Shown one piece after another: positions 24,309 to 33,220 of a DNA stretch of 64,000 bases; positions within the stretch are counted from its first letter, which is position 1; each line of letters begins with the position of its first letter. A program made the translations under genes and the position numbers. This DNA comes from Haloarcula limicola (lineage in GTDB: Archaea; Halobacteriota; Halobacteria; Halobacteriales; Haloarculaceae), in assembly GCF_010119205.1 (NCBI RefSeq), contig NZ_WRXM01000001.1, positions 372,001-436,000 on the forward strand, given 5' to 3'. The notes beneath the pieces were generated by a model. That model saw only the letters and a program-made list of their open reading frames with translations, was not told the origin of the DNA and searched no databases.

Positions 24309-25379
24309 CTATTCGACGGCGACGGCACGGCCTCGTTCGCTGGAACGATAGATGGCGTCCATGACGCGCTGGACGGTCAGCGCCTGTTCGACCGTGTTGG
24401 TTCCCGGAGGTTCTCCAGCGGCGACGGCCTCCAGAAAGTGTTCCTGTTCGAGCGCGTGGGGTTCGTCGTCCCCGGTCTCGATCTCGGTCGTTCGGTGGTG
24501 CATCGTCCCGGTCGTCGCCGTCTCGTACAGTTCGAGCGAATGGTCTTTCAGGTCGAGCCCGGCTCCGGCCTCCGATCCGCGGACGTAGTACTGCTGGCTT
24601 CCGGGTCGGTTGCTCGCCCACGCGACTTCGAGCGTGATGGTCGTTCCGTCGGCGCAGCGGACGAACGCGCTCGCCGAGTCGTCGACGCTGAACTCGCTCG
24701 CCCCCCGGTCTTCGCCCCACATGTCGAGATAGGAGTAGTCGTCTCTCGTGCCGAACTGCGCGCGGGTCTCGCCGCTCACTTCTACCACGTCGGGATAGCC
24801 GAGCAGATACAGCGAGAGGTCGATCGCGTGTGCGCCGATGTCGATGAGCGAGCCGCCGCCGGCGATGGGTTTCCGCGTGAACCAGGACCCGCGTCCGGGG
24901 ACGCCGCGCCGCCGGATGTAGTCGGCCTCGACGTGCGAGACCTCGCCGAGCGTCCCGTTCCGTTCGTACTCGACGAGCGTCTGCACCGGGTTCGCAAAGC
25001 GGTTGTGGAAGCCGACCATGCAAAAGCCCTCGGCGTCGGCCGCCGCGTCGGCGATGCGTTCCGCGCTTTCGAGCGTGTGTGCCAGCGGTTTCTCCACGAA
25101 CACGTCGCGGCCCGCGCCGAGGGCGTCGACGACGTACTGTTCGTGGAACTTGTTCGGCGTCGTCACGAGGACGGCGTCCACGTCGGCGTAGAACTCGTCG
25201 GGGTCCTCGTACACCGTCGCGCCGTACTCCTCGGCGAATATGCGTCGCGCGTCGGCGTCGACGTCCATGCCGGCGGCGACGAGGTCGTCCAGGCCGGCGT
25301 TCCGCAACCGGTCACAGTGGAGGTGGGCGATGTTGCCGAGGCCGACGAACCCCAGACGAATGGTCGATAGGTCGCTCAT
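24309..25379 (-). CDS. Gfo/Idh/MocA-family sugar oxidoreductase
   Basis: A 356-residue NAD(P)-dependent dehydrogenase of the glucose-fructose oxidoreductase/inositol dehydrogenase family. The Rossmann domain begins RLGFVGLGNIAHLHCDRL; the catalytic motif is DVFVEKPLAHTLESAERIAD (Lys of EKP), followed by GGGSLIDIGAHAIDLSLYLL (Asp-His pair) in the substrate domain. It lies downstream of the sugar ABC genes in the same direction, with 41 bases to the small membrane protein at 25421. It probably oxidises or epimerises an imported sugar; the substrate is unknown. It is only distantly related to the other Gfo/Idh protein at 40447. Confidence 0.92.
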   Translation of the reverse strand: MSDLSTIRLGFVGLGNIAHLHCDRLRNAGLDDLVAAGMDVDADARRIFAEEYGATVYEDPDEFYADVDAVLVTTPNKFHEQYVVDALGAGRDVFVEKPLAHTLESAERIADAAADAEGFCMVGFHNRFANPVQTLVEYERNGTLGEVSHVEADYIRRRGVPGRGSWFTRKPIAGGGSLIDIGAHAIDLSLYLLGYPDVVEVSGETRAQFGTRDDYSYLDMWGEDRGASEFSVDDSASAFVRCADGTTITLEVAWASNRPGSQQYYVRGSEAGAGLDLKDHSLELYETATTGTMHHRTTEIETGDDEPHALEQEHFLEAVAAGEPPGTNTVEQALTVQRVMDAIYRSSERGRAVAVE

Positions 25380-25420
25380 GATGGTAGGTAAGGGACGAAC
25401 GAGACGAAAGCTCTCCCGAC

Positions 25421-25627
25421 TCAGTACAGCTGCTGCTCGCGCTCTTCGCGTTCTTCTTCGCGCTGCTGTTCCGCCTTCTCGGCGCGTCGCCCGCGGCGGT
25501 ACTTGACGAGTCCCGGGATGATCTTGTTCTTCAGATCGAAGACGAACGACGCGATGCCGTACGCCCAGAAGAAGAACAGGACTACCATCCCGCTCCAGTA
25601 GACCGTCGCCGCCAGATGCGTGCTCAT
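25421..25627 (-). CDS. Small single-span membrane protein in the sugar ABC operon
   Basis: A 68-residue protein with one transmembrane segment (VYWSGMVVLFFFWAYGIASF, residues about 9-28) followed by a basic patch (KNKIIPGLVKYRRGRR) and a strongly charged helical tail (EKAEQQREEEREEREQQ) likely to form a coiled coil. The positive-inside rule puts the tail in the cytoplasm. It lies 13 bases after the ATPase gene and 41 before the Gfo/Idh gene, so it is part of the transporter operon. I know of no function; an accessory role with the permease/ATPase is an inference from position. Confidence 0.82.
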   Translation of the reverse strand: MSTHLAATVYWSGMVVLFFFWAYGIASFVFDLKNKIIPGLVKYRRGRRAEKAEQQREEEREEREQQLY

Positions 25628-25640
25628 CGGTAGGGTTAGA

Positions 25641-26837
25641 TCAGTCGTCGGATTCGGCTTCGCTTCCGGTGACGCCGCCGCCGCTCTCGGCCGGGCCGAG
25701 CTTGTGCACCAGCGCTTCGCCGGACGCGGTGTCGAAGAGGTGGACGTTCCGCCGGTCGATGACCACCTCGATGTCGTCGTCCTCCTCGATGTCGGCGTCG
25801 GGATCGATGCTCATCAGCAACTGGTCGTTCGTCGTCTGCTCCTGGGTCATCGACGTCTCGCCCTCGCCCAGCAGCATGTAGGTGAAGATCTCGTCGCCCA
25901 TCGGTTCGAGGATGTCGACCGTCGCCGAGATGGGCGAGGACGGGTCCGCGATCTCGTCGCGCTCCCGGCTGGGGTGGATGTCCTCCGGTCGGATGCCGAC
26001 CGTCAGCTCGTCGCCGACGCCGACGCCCTCGACGCTGGCGGGGTCGAACGCGAGTGAGAAGTTCGGCGTCTCGATGGCGTTCTCGGTGACGTTCCCCGAG
26101 ACGAAGTTCATCGACGGCGACCCGATGAACCCCGCGACGAAGAGGTTCGACGGCTCGTTGTAACAGGTCAGCGGCGGGTCGATCTGCTGGAGCGCCCCGC
26201 TGTTGAGCACGGCGATGCGGTCCGAGAGCGTCATCGCCTCCTCCTGGTCGTGGGTGACGTAGATGATGGTCGTGTCCAGTTCCTTGTGCAGGCGCTGGAG
26301 CTCCGTCCGCATGTGGACCTTCAACTTCGCGTCCAGGTTCGCCAGCGGCTCGTCCATGAGGAACACGTCGGGTTCCCGGACGATGGCGCGGGCGATGGCG
26401 ACGCGCTGGCGCTGCCCGCCGGACATCTCGTCGGGCATCCGGTCTAACATCCCCTCTAACTGGACGATGTCGGCGGCCCGCTCGACCCGGCGGTCGATCT
26501 CGTCCTGGGGGTAGTCCCGCAGGCGGAGGCCGAAGCTGATGTTGTCGTAGACGTCCATGTGCGGGAACAGCGCGATGTTCTGGAACACCATCGCGATGCC
26601 GCGGTCCTTCGGCGGGAGGTTCGTCACCTCGCGGTCGCCGATGTACACCTGTCCCTCCGTGGGGATGGTGAGGCCCGCGATGGTCTCCATCGTCGTCGAT
26701 TTGCCGCAGCCGGAGGGACCGACGAAGCAGATGAACTCCCCGTGGGCGACGTCTAGGTTCATGTCGTCGACCGCGGTGACCGTCTCACCCTGGTCGTCGT
26801 AGCGTTTCGTGACGTGTTCGAGTCTGACTCGTGCCAT
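25641..26837 (-). CDS. Sugar ABC transporter ATP-binding protein (MalK/UgpC type)
   Basis: A 398-residue ATPase with Walker A GPSGCGKSTT, Q-loop FQNIALFPHM, signature MSGGQRQR, Walker B VFLMDEPLANLD and VTHDQEEAM. The C-terminal TOBE region (LTVGIRPEDIHPSREREI-like) is followed by an acidic, Gly-rich tail. It is four bases after the inner-membrane permease gene and completes the operon SBP-permease-permease-ATPase. It is clearly paralogous to the ATPase at 20218 (shared DPDVFLMDEPLANLDAKL-like block). Confidence 0.95.
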   Translation of the reverse strand: MARVRLEHVTKRYDDQGETVTAVDDMNLDVAHGEFICFVGPSGCGKSTTMETIAGLTIPTEGQVYIGDREVTNLPPKDRGIAMVFQNIALFPHMDVYDNISFGLRLRDYPQDEIDRRVERAADIVQLEGMLDRMPDEMSGGQRQRVAIARAIVREPDVFLMDEPLANLDAKLKVHMRTELQRLHKELDTTIIYVTHDQEEAMTLSDRIAVLNSGALQQIDPPLTCYNEPSNLFVAGFIGSPSMNFVSGNVTENAIETPNFSLAFDPASVEGVGVGDELTVGIRPEDIHPSRERDEIADPSSPISATVDILEPMGDEIFTYMLLGEGETSMTQEQTTNDQLLMSIDPDADIEEDDDIEVVIDRRNVHLFDTASGEALVHKLGPAESGGGVTGSEAESDD

Positions 26838-26841
26838 TGTA

Positions 26842-27834
26842 TTACTCCTTGAGCGCGCCTGAGGTCAGTCCGCTGACGATGCGTTCCTGCGCGACGATGA
26901 CGAGGATGACCACCGGGAGGACCCCGACGATGCTCGCCGCCGCCATGAGATTGTACTGCGTGGTGTACTGGGTCTGATAGCTGAGTATCCCGCCCAGAAT
27001 CGGCGACCACTTCGTCGCCTCCGGTGAGGTGGCCATGATGGAACTGAAGAAGTACTCGTTGTACACCGCGATAAAGGTGAGCACCGCCGCCGTCGCGACG
27101 CCCGGTGCCGAGAGGGGCATGATGACCCGGAACAGCGCGCCGAGCCGGGTCGTTCCCTCGACTCGGGCCGCGTCCTCCAGTCCGTCGGGGATCTGGCCGT
27201 AGAACGTCGTGAGGATGAAGACGGACAGCGGCATGAACAGCGAGCTGAAGGGCAACACCATCGACCCCGGTGTGTTCAGCAGCCGCGGGGCCGTGAACAG
27301 CCCGATGTCGGTGAACGGTATCACTACCGGTGCGTTCCCCGCGAACACCTTGAACAGCGGGATGACGAACGCCGCCGGCGGGAAGTAGCTGATCGCGAGG
27401 ATACCGAGCATCAGCGCCGCTCTCCCGGGGAAGCGCAGACGACCGAAGACGTAGCCGGCCAGGCTGGCGATGAACAGCACGATGATCGTGGTCGTGATCG
27501 CCAGCGCGAAACTGTTCAGCATGTAGAGGTGGAACGGCACCTGCTCGAAGACGGTGATGAACGCGCCCGGATTGAACCCCTTCGGTACCGGCAGCGGGAA
27601 CGTCCCGCTGACGCCGAAGAGGTCCACCGCCGGGAGGAAGCTCCCGGCCAGCAGGTTCCCCTCGGGGGTCACCGCCAGCACGAGCAGCCAGTAGAAGGGG
27701 AACATCGTGGTGACGAGGAAGAATAGCATCGCTGCGTAGAACAGCGCGCGGTACACCCGTTCGGGGTTCTGGATGGCGCTCTGGGTCCAGCGCTCCAGCG
27801 GCCCACCGTCCGAGTCTTCGGTTTTCGTAGCCAT
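26842..27834 (-). CDS. Sugar ABC transporter permease (MalG type)
   Basis: A 330-residue inner membrane protein with six predicted helices. The N-terminal one is ALFYAAMLFFLVTTMFPFYW and the EAA loop is LEDAARVEGTTRLGALFRVI, followed by MPLSAPGVATAAVLTFIAVYNE, the MalG-like Binding-protein-dependent transport signature. Its ATG lies one base after the stop of the other permease, so the two are co-translated. Confidence 0.94.
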   Translation of the reverse strand: MATKTEDSDGGPLERWTQSAIQNPERVYRALFYAAMLFFLVTTMFPFYWLLVLAVTPEGNLLAGSFLPAVDLFGVSGTFPLPVPKGFNPGAFITVFEQVPFHLYMLNSFALAITTTIIVLFIASLAGYVFGRLRFPGRAALMLGILAISYFPPAAFVIPLFKVFAGNAPVVIPFTDIGLFTAPRLLNTPGSMVLPFSSLFMPLSVFILTTFYGQIPDGLEDAARVEGTTRLGALFRVIMPLSAPGVATAAVLTFIAVYNEYFFSSIMATSPEATKWSPILGGILSYQTQYTTQYNLMAAASIVGVLPVVILVIVAQERIVSGLTSGALKE

Positions 27835-27835
27835 G

Positions 27836-28816
27836 TTATATCGCGTCCTCCCCTTGCCACACGATGAGTCCCATCACGACGATTCCGATGATGGCGGCGG
27901 TGACGAAGGCGATCGCCGCCGAGACCCCTTCTCGGGTGTTGAACGTCGCGACGACCATACACGACAGCGACGGCACCACCGTACAGCTCGACACCGTCGG
28001 GATGATGCCGTAGATCCGCATCACCTGCACGGAGCGGAACAGCACGGCGACGCCGATGGTCGGCAGGATGAGCGGGAAGGTAATGAGCTTGAACTGCTGC
28101 CACTTGGTCGCGCCCGAGACCTTCGCGACGTCGTAGAGGCCGCGGTCGATGCTCTGCAATCCGGCGAGGATGAGCAGCGCCATGAACGCCGAGGTCTTCC
28201 AGATGTCTGAGACGATGATGATGAACGTCGCGCTGGCGGTGTCGTTCAGGGTGTTGGTCGGCGCGAGCAGGCCGAGGTCCGCGAGCGGCGGCGTGGCGAA
28301 GCCGACGTTGTTGTTGAACATCAGGAAGAAGATCATCCCCTGAATGACGATGGGCACGGCCCACGGGATGATGATGGCCGCGCGAACCCAACGCCGGCCG
28401 TAGAAGTCCTGGTCGAGGATGAGCGCCTGGCCGAGTCCGATGATGGTCTCGAAGGCGACGCTCACGACTGCGATGATGAGGGTGACGACCAGCGCGCTGT
28501 TCAGCATGCTGGTGAACTCCAGGCTCGCCGGGAGGAACGTCGTTCCGCCGGGGAGGTAGCGGTTCTTCTCTCCGGTGAACAACTCCACGTAGTTCTCTAG
28601 CCCGACGAAGCTCGTGCTCGAGAGGTCGACGGAGAGGGCGTAAAGCGACAGCTCGAAAGTGCGCAACAGGGGATAGAGGGCGACCATGCCCAACAGGAGG
28701 AACACGGGTGTCAACAGTAGATACGCGTACTGCGTGTCGCTCAGGTTCTCCATCCACCGCATCAGGTCGACCAGCGCGCCCGAACGTTGGGACTCTCGGC
28801 CGGTCTCGGTGCTCAT
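27836..28816 (-). CDS. Sugar ABC transporter permease (MalF type)
   Basis: A 326-residue permease with six predicted helices, beginning with a cytosolic stretch then AYLLLTPVFLLLGMVALYPL. The EAA loop is YDVAKVSGATKWQQFKLITF followed by PLILPTIGVAVLFRSVQVMR, the MalF-type signature. It follows the binding-protein gene after 76 bases and precedes the MalG-type permease by one base. Confidence 0.94.
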   Translation of the reverse strand: MSTETGRESQRSGALVDLMRWMENLSDTQYAYLLLTPVFLLLGMVALYPLLRTFELSLYALSVDLSSTSFVGLENYVELFTGEKNRYLPGGTTFLPASLEFTSMLNSALVVTLIIAVVSVAFETIIGLGQALILDQDFYGRRWVRAAIIIPWAVPIVIQGMIFFLMFNNNVGFATPPLADLGLLAPTNTLNDTASATFIIIVSDIWKTSAFMALLILAGLQSIDRGLYDVAKVSGATKWQQFKLITFPLILPTIGVAVLFRSVQVMRIYGIIPTVSSCTVVPSLSCMVVATFNTREGVSAAIAFVTAAIIGIVVMGLIVWQGEDAI

Positions 28817-28892
28817 CCGTTCCCGCCTCCTCGTGGCTCAAGCATCATAATCAATAATCAAGTGGGTTTATTGTAAAGCTAGCCCGCGGTTC

Positions 28893-30425
28893 TCACGACG
28901 ATTCGGTGCTTTCGAGGCTGCTCTGGAGCGCCTGCATCGCCTGTTCCGAGGAGACTTCCTGTCCGACGGCGCGGTTCGCCTGTTGGGCGATCTTGCTCGT
29001 CTGGTTGCTCCAGACGGCGGTCACCGGTCGCGGCATCGTGTTCTCCCCGGCGACCTTGAGCGTCTCCATGTAGCGGCCCACGACGGGCACGTTCTTGGCC
29101 TCTTTAGAGTTGAACAGTTCCGGCCGCGGCGGGAGCCATCCCTGGATCGAGAGCAGTTTGAGCTGGAAGTCCTTGTTCATCGCCGCGCGGATGACCTGCT
29201 GGACGGCCTCCTTCTGGCCGCTGTTGGGGTTGACGGTCATGTGCCAGCCGCCGAGGGCGGCGGTCGTGCCGCCGGTGCCGGGCTGGGCGGCCTCGCTCTC
29301 GGGGACGGCGTACGGGATCGGCATCGCGCCGAGGTCCTCGCCGAGAGCCGGCTCTTCGGTCTCCTCCGGGTCGCGGCCGCAGAGCGCGAGCGAATAGGGC
29401 CAGTTGCGGTGGAAGATGGAATTGCCCTCCGCGAACGGCGCACGCGAGGACTCCTCGGTCCACCCGAGGATGTTCGTCGGCGTGAAGCCGCCGCCGTAGT
29501 CGCTGAACTGACCGCCGAAGTCCTCGTCGTGGACGAACTTCCGCATCATGTTCAGCGAGTTGATGACCTCGGGCTGGTTGACCGTGACCGGCCGGCTGCC
29601 GACCGGGCCGAAGAGGTTCTCGCGGCCGCCGAAGTACGCGCCGCCCCACGAGGACATGACCTCGTTGAACGTACAGCAGGCGGTCCCGACATAGATGTCC
29701 CACTGGGTGGTGAACCCGTAGTCCACGTCGGCGTTGTCGTAGATGTCGGCGGCGATGTTCGACCACTTCTTCCACGTCATCGGCTCGGTCGCCCAGTTCT
29801 CCGAGTCGGGGTTGTACCCCGCCTCGTTGGCGAGGTCCTTCCGGTACTGCATCGTCGGGAAGTCCGGGAACACCGGGACGCCGTAGAGGTTGCCGTTCTG
29901 GGGGTTACGCGCCGTGTCGGTGAACGCCGAGAAGTACTCGTTATCGACCGTCGACAGCATCTCCTCGGGGAGCATCTCGGTGAGGTTCTGGATCTGCCCC
30001 CGCTGGATGAAGATGTTCGTCCAGCCGTTGTCCATCAGGAACATGTCCGGGTCCGTCTCGCCCGCGCTCAGGAGCCGGTTGTAGTTCGCACGGGCCTTCC
30101 CCGTGTCCTGGTCCCGCGGGACGAACTGGATCTCGATGTCCTGCGAGAGGCCGTTGTCGTGGAGCGCCTGCTTGATCGCGTCGCCGTTGTTCTGGACGGC
30201 GACGGGGTCGAAGCCCCACTGCACCGTCGTCGCCTGCCCGCTGCCGCCGTCGCCGGTCGAACCGTTGCCGGTCCCACCATCGCCGCCGCCACCGTCGCCC
30301 CCACCGACGAAGTCCGCACACCCTGCTAGTCCCGCGACGACGCCCGTCGCACCCGCCGCTCGAACGAAGCGACGCCGTGAGACGCCTGACGATCGGTCAC
30401 TGTCGTGCGTGCCATTTTCCGGCAT
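28893..30425 (-). CDS. Sugar ABC transporter substrate-binding lipoprotein
   Basis: A 510-residue type I extracellular binding protein. Tat signal SRRRFVRAAGATGVVAGLAGC ends at lipobox Cys36, with a Gly/Asp/Thr-rich linker (GGGDGGGGDGGTGNGS). The mature part has VQWGFDPVAVQNNGDAIKQA, DPDMFLMDNGWTNIFIQRGQ, YGVPVFPDFPTMQYRKDLAN and WHMTVNPNSGQKEAVQQVIR, matching disaccharide/oligosaccharide binding proteins. A minus-strand TATA element (30451-30460) with the sugar-island operator at 30474-30487 just upstream controls it. With three alpha-glucosidases nearby, an alpha-glucoside is a likely ligand. Confidence 0.93.
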   Translation of the reverse strand: MPENGTHDSDRSSGVSRRRFVRAAGATGVVAGLAGCADFVGGGDGGGGDGGTGNGSTGDGGSGQATTVQWGFDPVAVQNNGDAIKQALHDNGLSQDIEIQFVPRDQDTGKARANYNRLLSAGETDPDMFLMDNGWTNIFIQRGQIQNLTEMLPEEMLSTVDNEYFSAFTDTARNPQNGNLYGVPVFPDFPTMQYRKDLANEAGYNPDSENWATEPMTWKKWSNIAADIYDNADVDYGFTTQWDIYVGTACCTFNEVMSSWGGAYFGGRENLFGPVGSRPVTVNQPEVINSLNMMRKFVHDEDFGGQFSDYGGGFTPTNILGWTEESSRAPFAEGNSIFHRNWPYSLALCGRDPEETEEPALGEDLGAMPIPYAVPESEAAQPGTGGTTAALGGWHMTVNPNSGQKEAVQQVIRAAMNKDFQLKLLSIQGWLPPRPELFNSKEAKNVPVVGRYMETLKVAGENTMPRPVTAVWSNQTSKIAQQANRAVGQEVSSEQAMQALQSSLESTESS

Positions 30426-30473
30426 ATCTATTCGGTGATTACCGGCGCCGTACTTAAATGTTATCCATAATTA

Positions 30474-30487
30474 ACCACAGGTGTTGT
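30474..30487. promoter_or_regulatory. Sugar-island palindrome at the 30425 promoter
   Basis: ACCAC-AGGT-GTTGT, one mismatch from ACAAC-N4-GTTGT, within a 20-bp near-palindrome (30471-30490). It sits about 14 bases upstream of the TATA element, a position suited to an activator. Confidence 0.6.
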
Positions 30488-30657
30488 TAATAGCCTGTGG
30501 GGGCACCGGCAAATACCATTATTACTGATATATTAGGTTCAAATCGAACAATCATTATATAATGTTTCGGTAATGACAAAGACCGATTTGCGGCTCCAGC
30601 CCGCTCAAACGCGACAACTGTCGTATAGTTTTCTCGTGCGTTCCGAGAGCGCACTGT

Positions 30658-31734
30658 TCACTGGTGTCGCACGTCGGTGACGATGATCTGGGTCGCCTCG
30701 ATTTCCTCGATGACCGCGCCCCAGCCGCCGACTTCGTATCGGTCGCCGTCGACTTCGAGCGTCGCGCTGATTCGCCCGGCGAGTTGAGCCAGCGGTATCG
30801 GGTCCTTCCGTCCCATCGTACTGCCGGTGTAGTCCACCCCGACGATGGTCCCGGAGAGGTTCACCCGCTCGTTGGTGTCCGTGTCGTAGCCGCGGACGGT
30901 CGCCGAGATGGTCGCCCCCTCGTCCAAGAGCGGTTCGATGTCGCGAATGGCGTGGCGGAGGTCGACGTACGACGTGGGCGTCTCCGGCGTCCGCTCGGTG
31001 TAGACGGTGTCCCAGATCTCCCACAGGCAGGTGATGAAGAACCAGTGGAAGACGTAGGTGTGCGTGCGGTCGTTGACGAGGACGCCGTACTCGCTGACGG
31101 AGTGCCGATGCGGCGCGAAACAGGTCCACGTCCGGTCGATCAACACGAGAAACGGCGACGGGATCTTCCGATGGCGCGCCTCCGTACACGCCCGCTCGAT
31201 GTCGGCCACGTCGGGTATCTCCTCGTCCGGACCCGTACAGATGCACAGTTTGATGTTGACGCCGCGTTCGAGGGCGTCGTGTAGCTCCGGGGCCAGTTCG
31301 TAGAACTGGTCGGTGTTCACCCCCAGTTGGATCTGGTGCTCCGCGGTTTCGATGAGCTCTCGGGCCCGGTTGAGAACGGTGTCGAACCGCTTGACGATGC
31401 TGACCTCGTGATCGGAGATCTCCGGTTGATTCCAGCGGTCTTCGATGCTCTCGGCGGCGTTCAGGTACTTGTCCGACCGAGAGCGGAGGTCGTCGAGCAC
31501 GTCGTCCGGATTACGCGCCCGCGCGGTGAGACTGTCCTGCTGGAACGTCTCGATGTACCCCTTCGATTCGAGGTCCCGAAGCACGTCGTAGATCCGCGGG
31601 TCGGGAACGTCGCACGATTCGGCGATATCCGTCGCCGAGGCCGTTCCCAACCCGAGTAGCGTCACGTAGGCCTCCGCCTGATACGGCGAGAGACCGGCGT
31701 CTTCCAGTACCGTCGTTAGTTCGTCGTCGTCCAT
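30658..31734 (-). CDS. TrmB-family sugar-responsive transcription regulator
   Basis: A 358-residue TrmB protein. The N-terminal winged HTH is SATDIAESCDVPDPRIYDVL then ESKGYIETFQQDSLTARARN, and the C-terminal ligand domain includes IQLGVNTDQFYELAPELHDA and VFHWFFITCLWEIWDTVYTE (Trp/aromatic-rich). It lies beyond the 3'-distal side of the ABC operon's promoter region, transcribed in the same direction as that operon but upstream of it, so it may read into the 30425 promoter region. It plausibly controls the ABC genes. The two Cys near residue 180 (KLCICTGPDEE) are not seen in the 19118 paralogue. Confidence 0.9.
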   Translation of the reverse strand: MDDDELTTVLEDAGLSPYQAEAYVTLLGLGTASATDIAESCDVPDPRIYDVLRDLESKGYIETFQQDSLTARARNPDDVLDDLRSRSDKYLNAAESIEDRWNQPEISDHEVSIVKRFDTVLNRARELIETAEHQIQLGVNTDQFYELAPELHDALERGVNIKLCICTGPDEEIPDVADIERACTEARHRKIPSPFLVLIDRTWTCFAPHRHSVSEYGVLVNDRTHTYVFHWFFITCLWEIWDTVYTERTPETPTSYVDLRHAIRDIEPLLDEGATISATVRGYDTDTNERVNLSGTIVGVDYTGSTMGRKDPIPLAQLAGRISATLEVDGDRYEVGGWGAVIEEIEATQIIVTDVRHQ

Positions 31735-32087
31735 TGTTCGGGTGTGTCAGGTGCGTATCTGCCAGTCGGTCGTCGCGCCGTCTCCGACTCGCGTCCCGTC
31801 TGTTGCGGCTTCCCGTAGATACTTCGACGCTTCGATACGACGGGACGCCGTCGGTACCGCGGTCGCGGCCGCCGAATCGACCGCCGCCGACGAAGCGGTC
31901 GGGAGGGACCGCTCACGGACCGGGCGAACTGACGCGCTGTCGCCGCTGTCCGCGCCGACCGATTTCCCCGACGCGCCGGCTCCGCGGCTGTCATGCCACT
32001 ATCTAACAACACCTGTTGTTAAATATCTTGGTGGCACGGCCCGCGGCGGGGGAACGCTAATGTCCCGTCGTCGTAGAGCTATGCGTG
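31735..32087. other. Spacer with the divergent promoters of trmB and the 32088 gene
   Basis: 353 bases without a convincing gene. Long open frames here are arginine-rich shadows. It holds the minus-strand trmB promoter (near 31745-31760) and, at 32006-32019, a perfect copy of the sugar-island palindrome abutting an A/T-rich TTAAATAT (TATA-like for the 32088 gene). Confidence 0.5.
32006..32019. promoter_or_regulatory. Sugar-island palindrome (ACAAC-ACCT-GTTGT)
   Basis: Core of an 18-bp perfect palindrome TAACAACACCTGTTGTTA (32004-32021). Its right arm runs into TTAAATAT, the likely TATA element of the 32088 gene, so binding here could block that gene or act on the distant trmB. Confidence 0.65.
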
Positions 32088-32903
32088 ATGTCGGCGTTAG
32101 ACGCCCTTCGAGGCCCGGAGCACACCGGCTCGAACAGATGTTGGCCGTGTACCGCCCTGAACCTGCTTCTCGTCGGCGCGTTCGCCTGCTGGTTGCGGTT
32201 CCGCGACCGTCGAGTACTGGGGACGCTGGTCGCCGCCGGCGGCGTCGCGGTCGTCTACCTCCGTGGATACGTCGTCCCGTACACGCCGGCGTTCGCGCCG
32301 AAGCTGGTGGCCGCCTCGCCGCTACCGAACGAGTGGTTTCACGACGAGCGGTCTCCGCAGCCGGCCGACGGGAAGTCGTCGCTCGCCGCGACCGATCTCG
32401 ACGGCGAGACGGTCCTGCAGGAACTCGTGACGGCTGGCGTCGTCGAAGCGGTCGACGACCGACTGCTGGTCGCCGAGGACGTAGACGGCCCGTGGCACGA
32501 GGAGATGCGGTCGCTGGCGGCGCTCTCCGTCGACGGACTGGCCCGCGAGATTGCTCGTTCGCTCCCCCACGTCGACGAGACCGATTCACTCGTCGCCGAG
32601 GGTCGATCGTGGGTCGTCGTCGGTCCCGGGGAGGGCGAACTGGTCGCCCGGCCGGTTGCCGTCGCGGAGCTGGCCGCCTACCGCGTCCTGGCGGACTACC
32701 TCGACGACGAGTCGATCCGGCTGGCCGCAGCGCGCGCACTGCGGATGTTCCTCGAAGAGTGTCCGGCGTGTGGGACGGGGCTCGTCGAGACGTCGGAAGT
32801 CTCCTGCTGCGGGGGATACGCGAAACCGCGGCAGACGCCCGACGAGGTGCTCGCCTGTCCGAACTGCGACCAGCGACTCTACACCTTCCCGAGCGGGGAG
32901 TAG
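32088..32903 (+). CDS. Membrane protein with C-terminal zinc ribbon, unknown function
   Basis: A 271-residue haloarchaeal protein. The N-terminus has GSNRCWPCTALN (a Cys-x2-Cys motif) directly before two hydrophobic segments (LLLVGAFACWLRF; TLVAAGGVAVVYLRGYVV, residues about 26-65). A long soluble alpha/beta domain follows, and the C-terminus is a zinc ribbon with CPACGTG, a CC pair and CPNCDQRLYTF. It may be a membrane-tethered adaptor, possibly RNA- or protein-binding; I cannot name the family. The ATG at 32088 is used; GTG at 32085 is directly before it. A sugar-island palindrome overlaps its promoter, which hints at sugar control. Confidence 0.75.
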   Translation: MSALDALRGPEHTGSNRCWPCTALNLLLVGAFACWLRFRDRRVLGTLVAAGGVAVVYLRGYVVPYTPAFAPKLVAASPLPNEWFHDERSPQPADGKSSLAATDLDGETVLQELVTAGVVEAVDDRLLVAEDVDGPWHEEMRSLAALSVDGLAREIARSLPHVDETDSLVAEGRSWVVVGPGEGELVARPVAVAELAAYRVLADYLDDESIRLAAARALRMFLEECPACGTGLVETSEVSCCGGYAKPRQTPDEVLACPNCDQRLYTFPSGE

Positions 32904-32946
32904 CGGTCACGCTGTGGGCGTGATCGGGTGCGGCAGGAGATGTGCG

Positions 32947-32968
32947 TCGGACGGGAGGTCCCGTCCGA
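32947..32968. terminator. Perfect 10-bp hairpin after the 32088 gene
   Basis: TCGGACGGGA, two bases, TCCCGTCCGA: a perfect 10-bp inverted repeat starting 44 bases after the stop at 32903. It could act in 3'-end formation or RNA stability, or be a protein site. No poly-T follows, so termination is not certain. Confidence 0.35.
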
Positions 32969-33206
32969 AACGCGGGTCGGTGACAACCATGCGTACCGGC
33001 CTGACGAACCGGCAGTCGGTGGGGAGAGTGGGCCGGGTGGTGCGACGGATATGGGGGGAGGAGGGCCGATGCGATGGCAGATGACCCTCCGTCGAGCCGC
33101 CGATATCGTTCGGTCGTGAACGACTGACGGACTGTCGCCGCCACGGGGTCGATGAGACGCCCGAACGCCGACGGCCCGCGTGACACGACCCAGCCGGAGA
33201 TGAGTA

Positions 33207-33220
33207 ACAACGACTGTTGT
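33207..33220. promoter_or_regulatory. Sugar-island palindrome before gfcR
   Basis: Perfect ACAAC-GACT-GTTGT, about 30-44 bases upstream of the TATA-like element and 69-82 bases before the gfcR ATG, consistent with autoregulation or TrmB control of gfcR. Confidence 0.65.

Noticed and set aside
31742-32923. A 393-codon plus-strand frame across the trmB spacer and the 32088 gene
   Set aside because: Arg-rich and out of frame with the gene that has the membrane and zinc-ribbon motifs.
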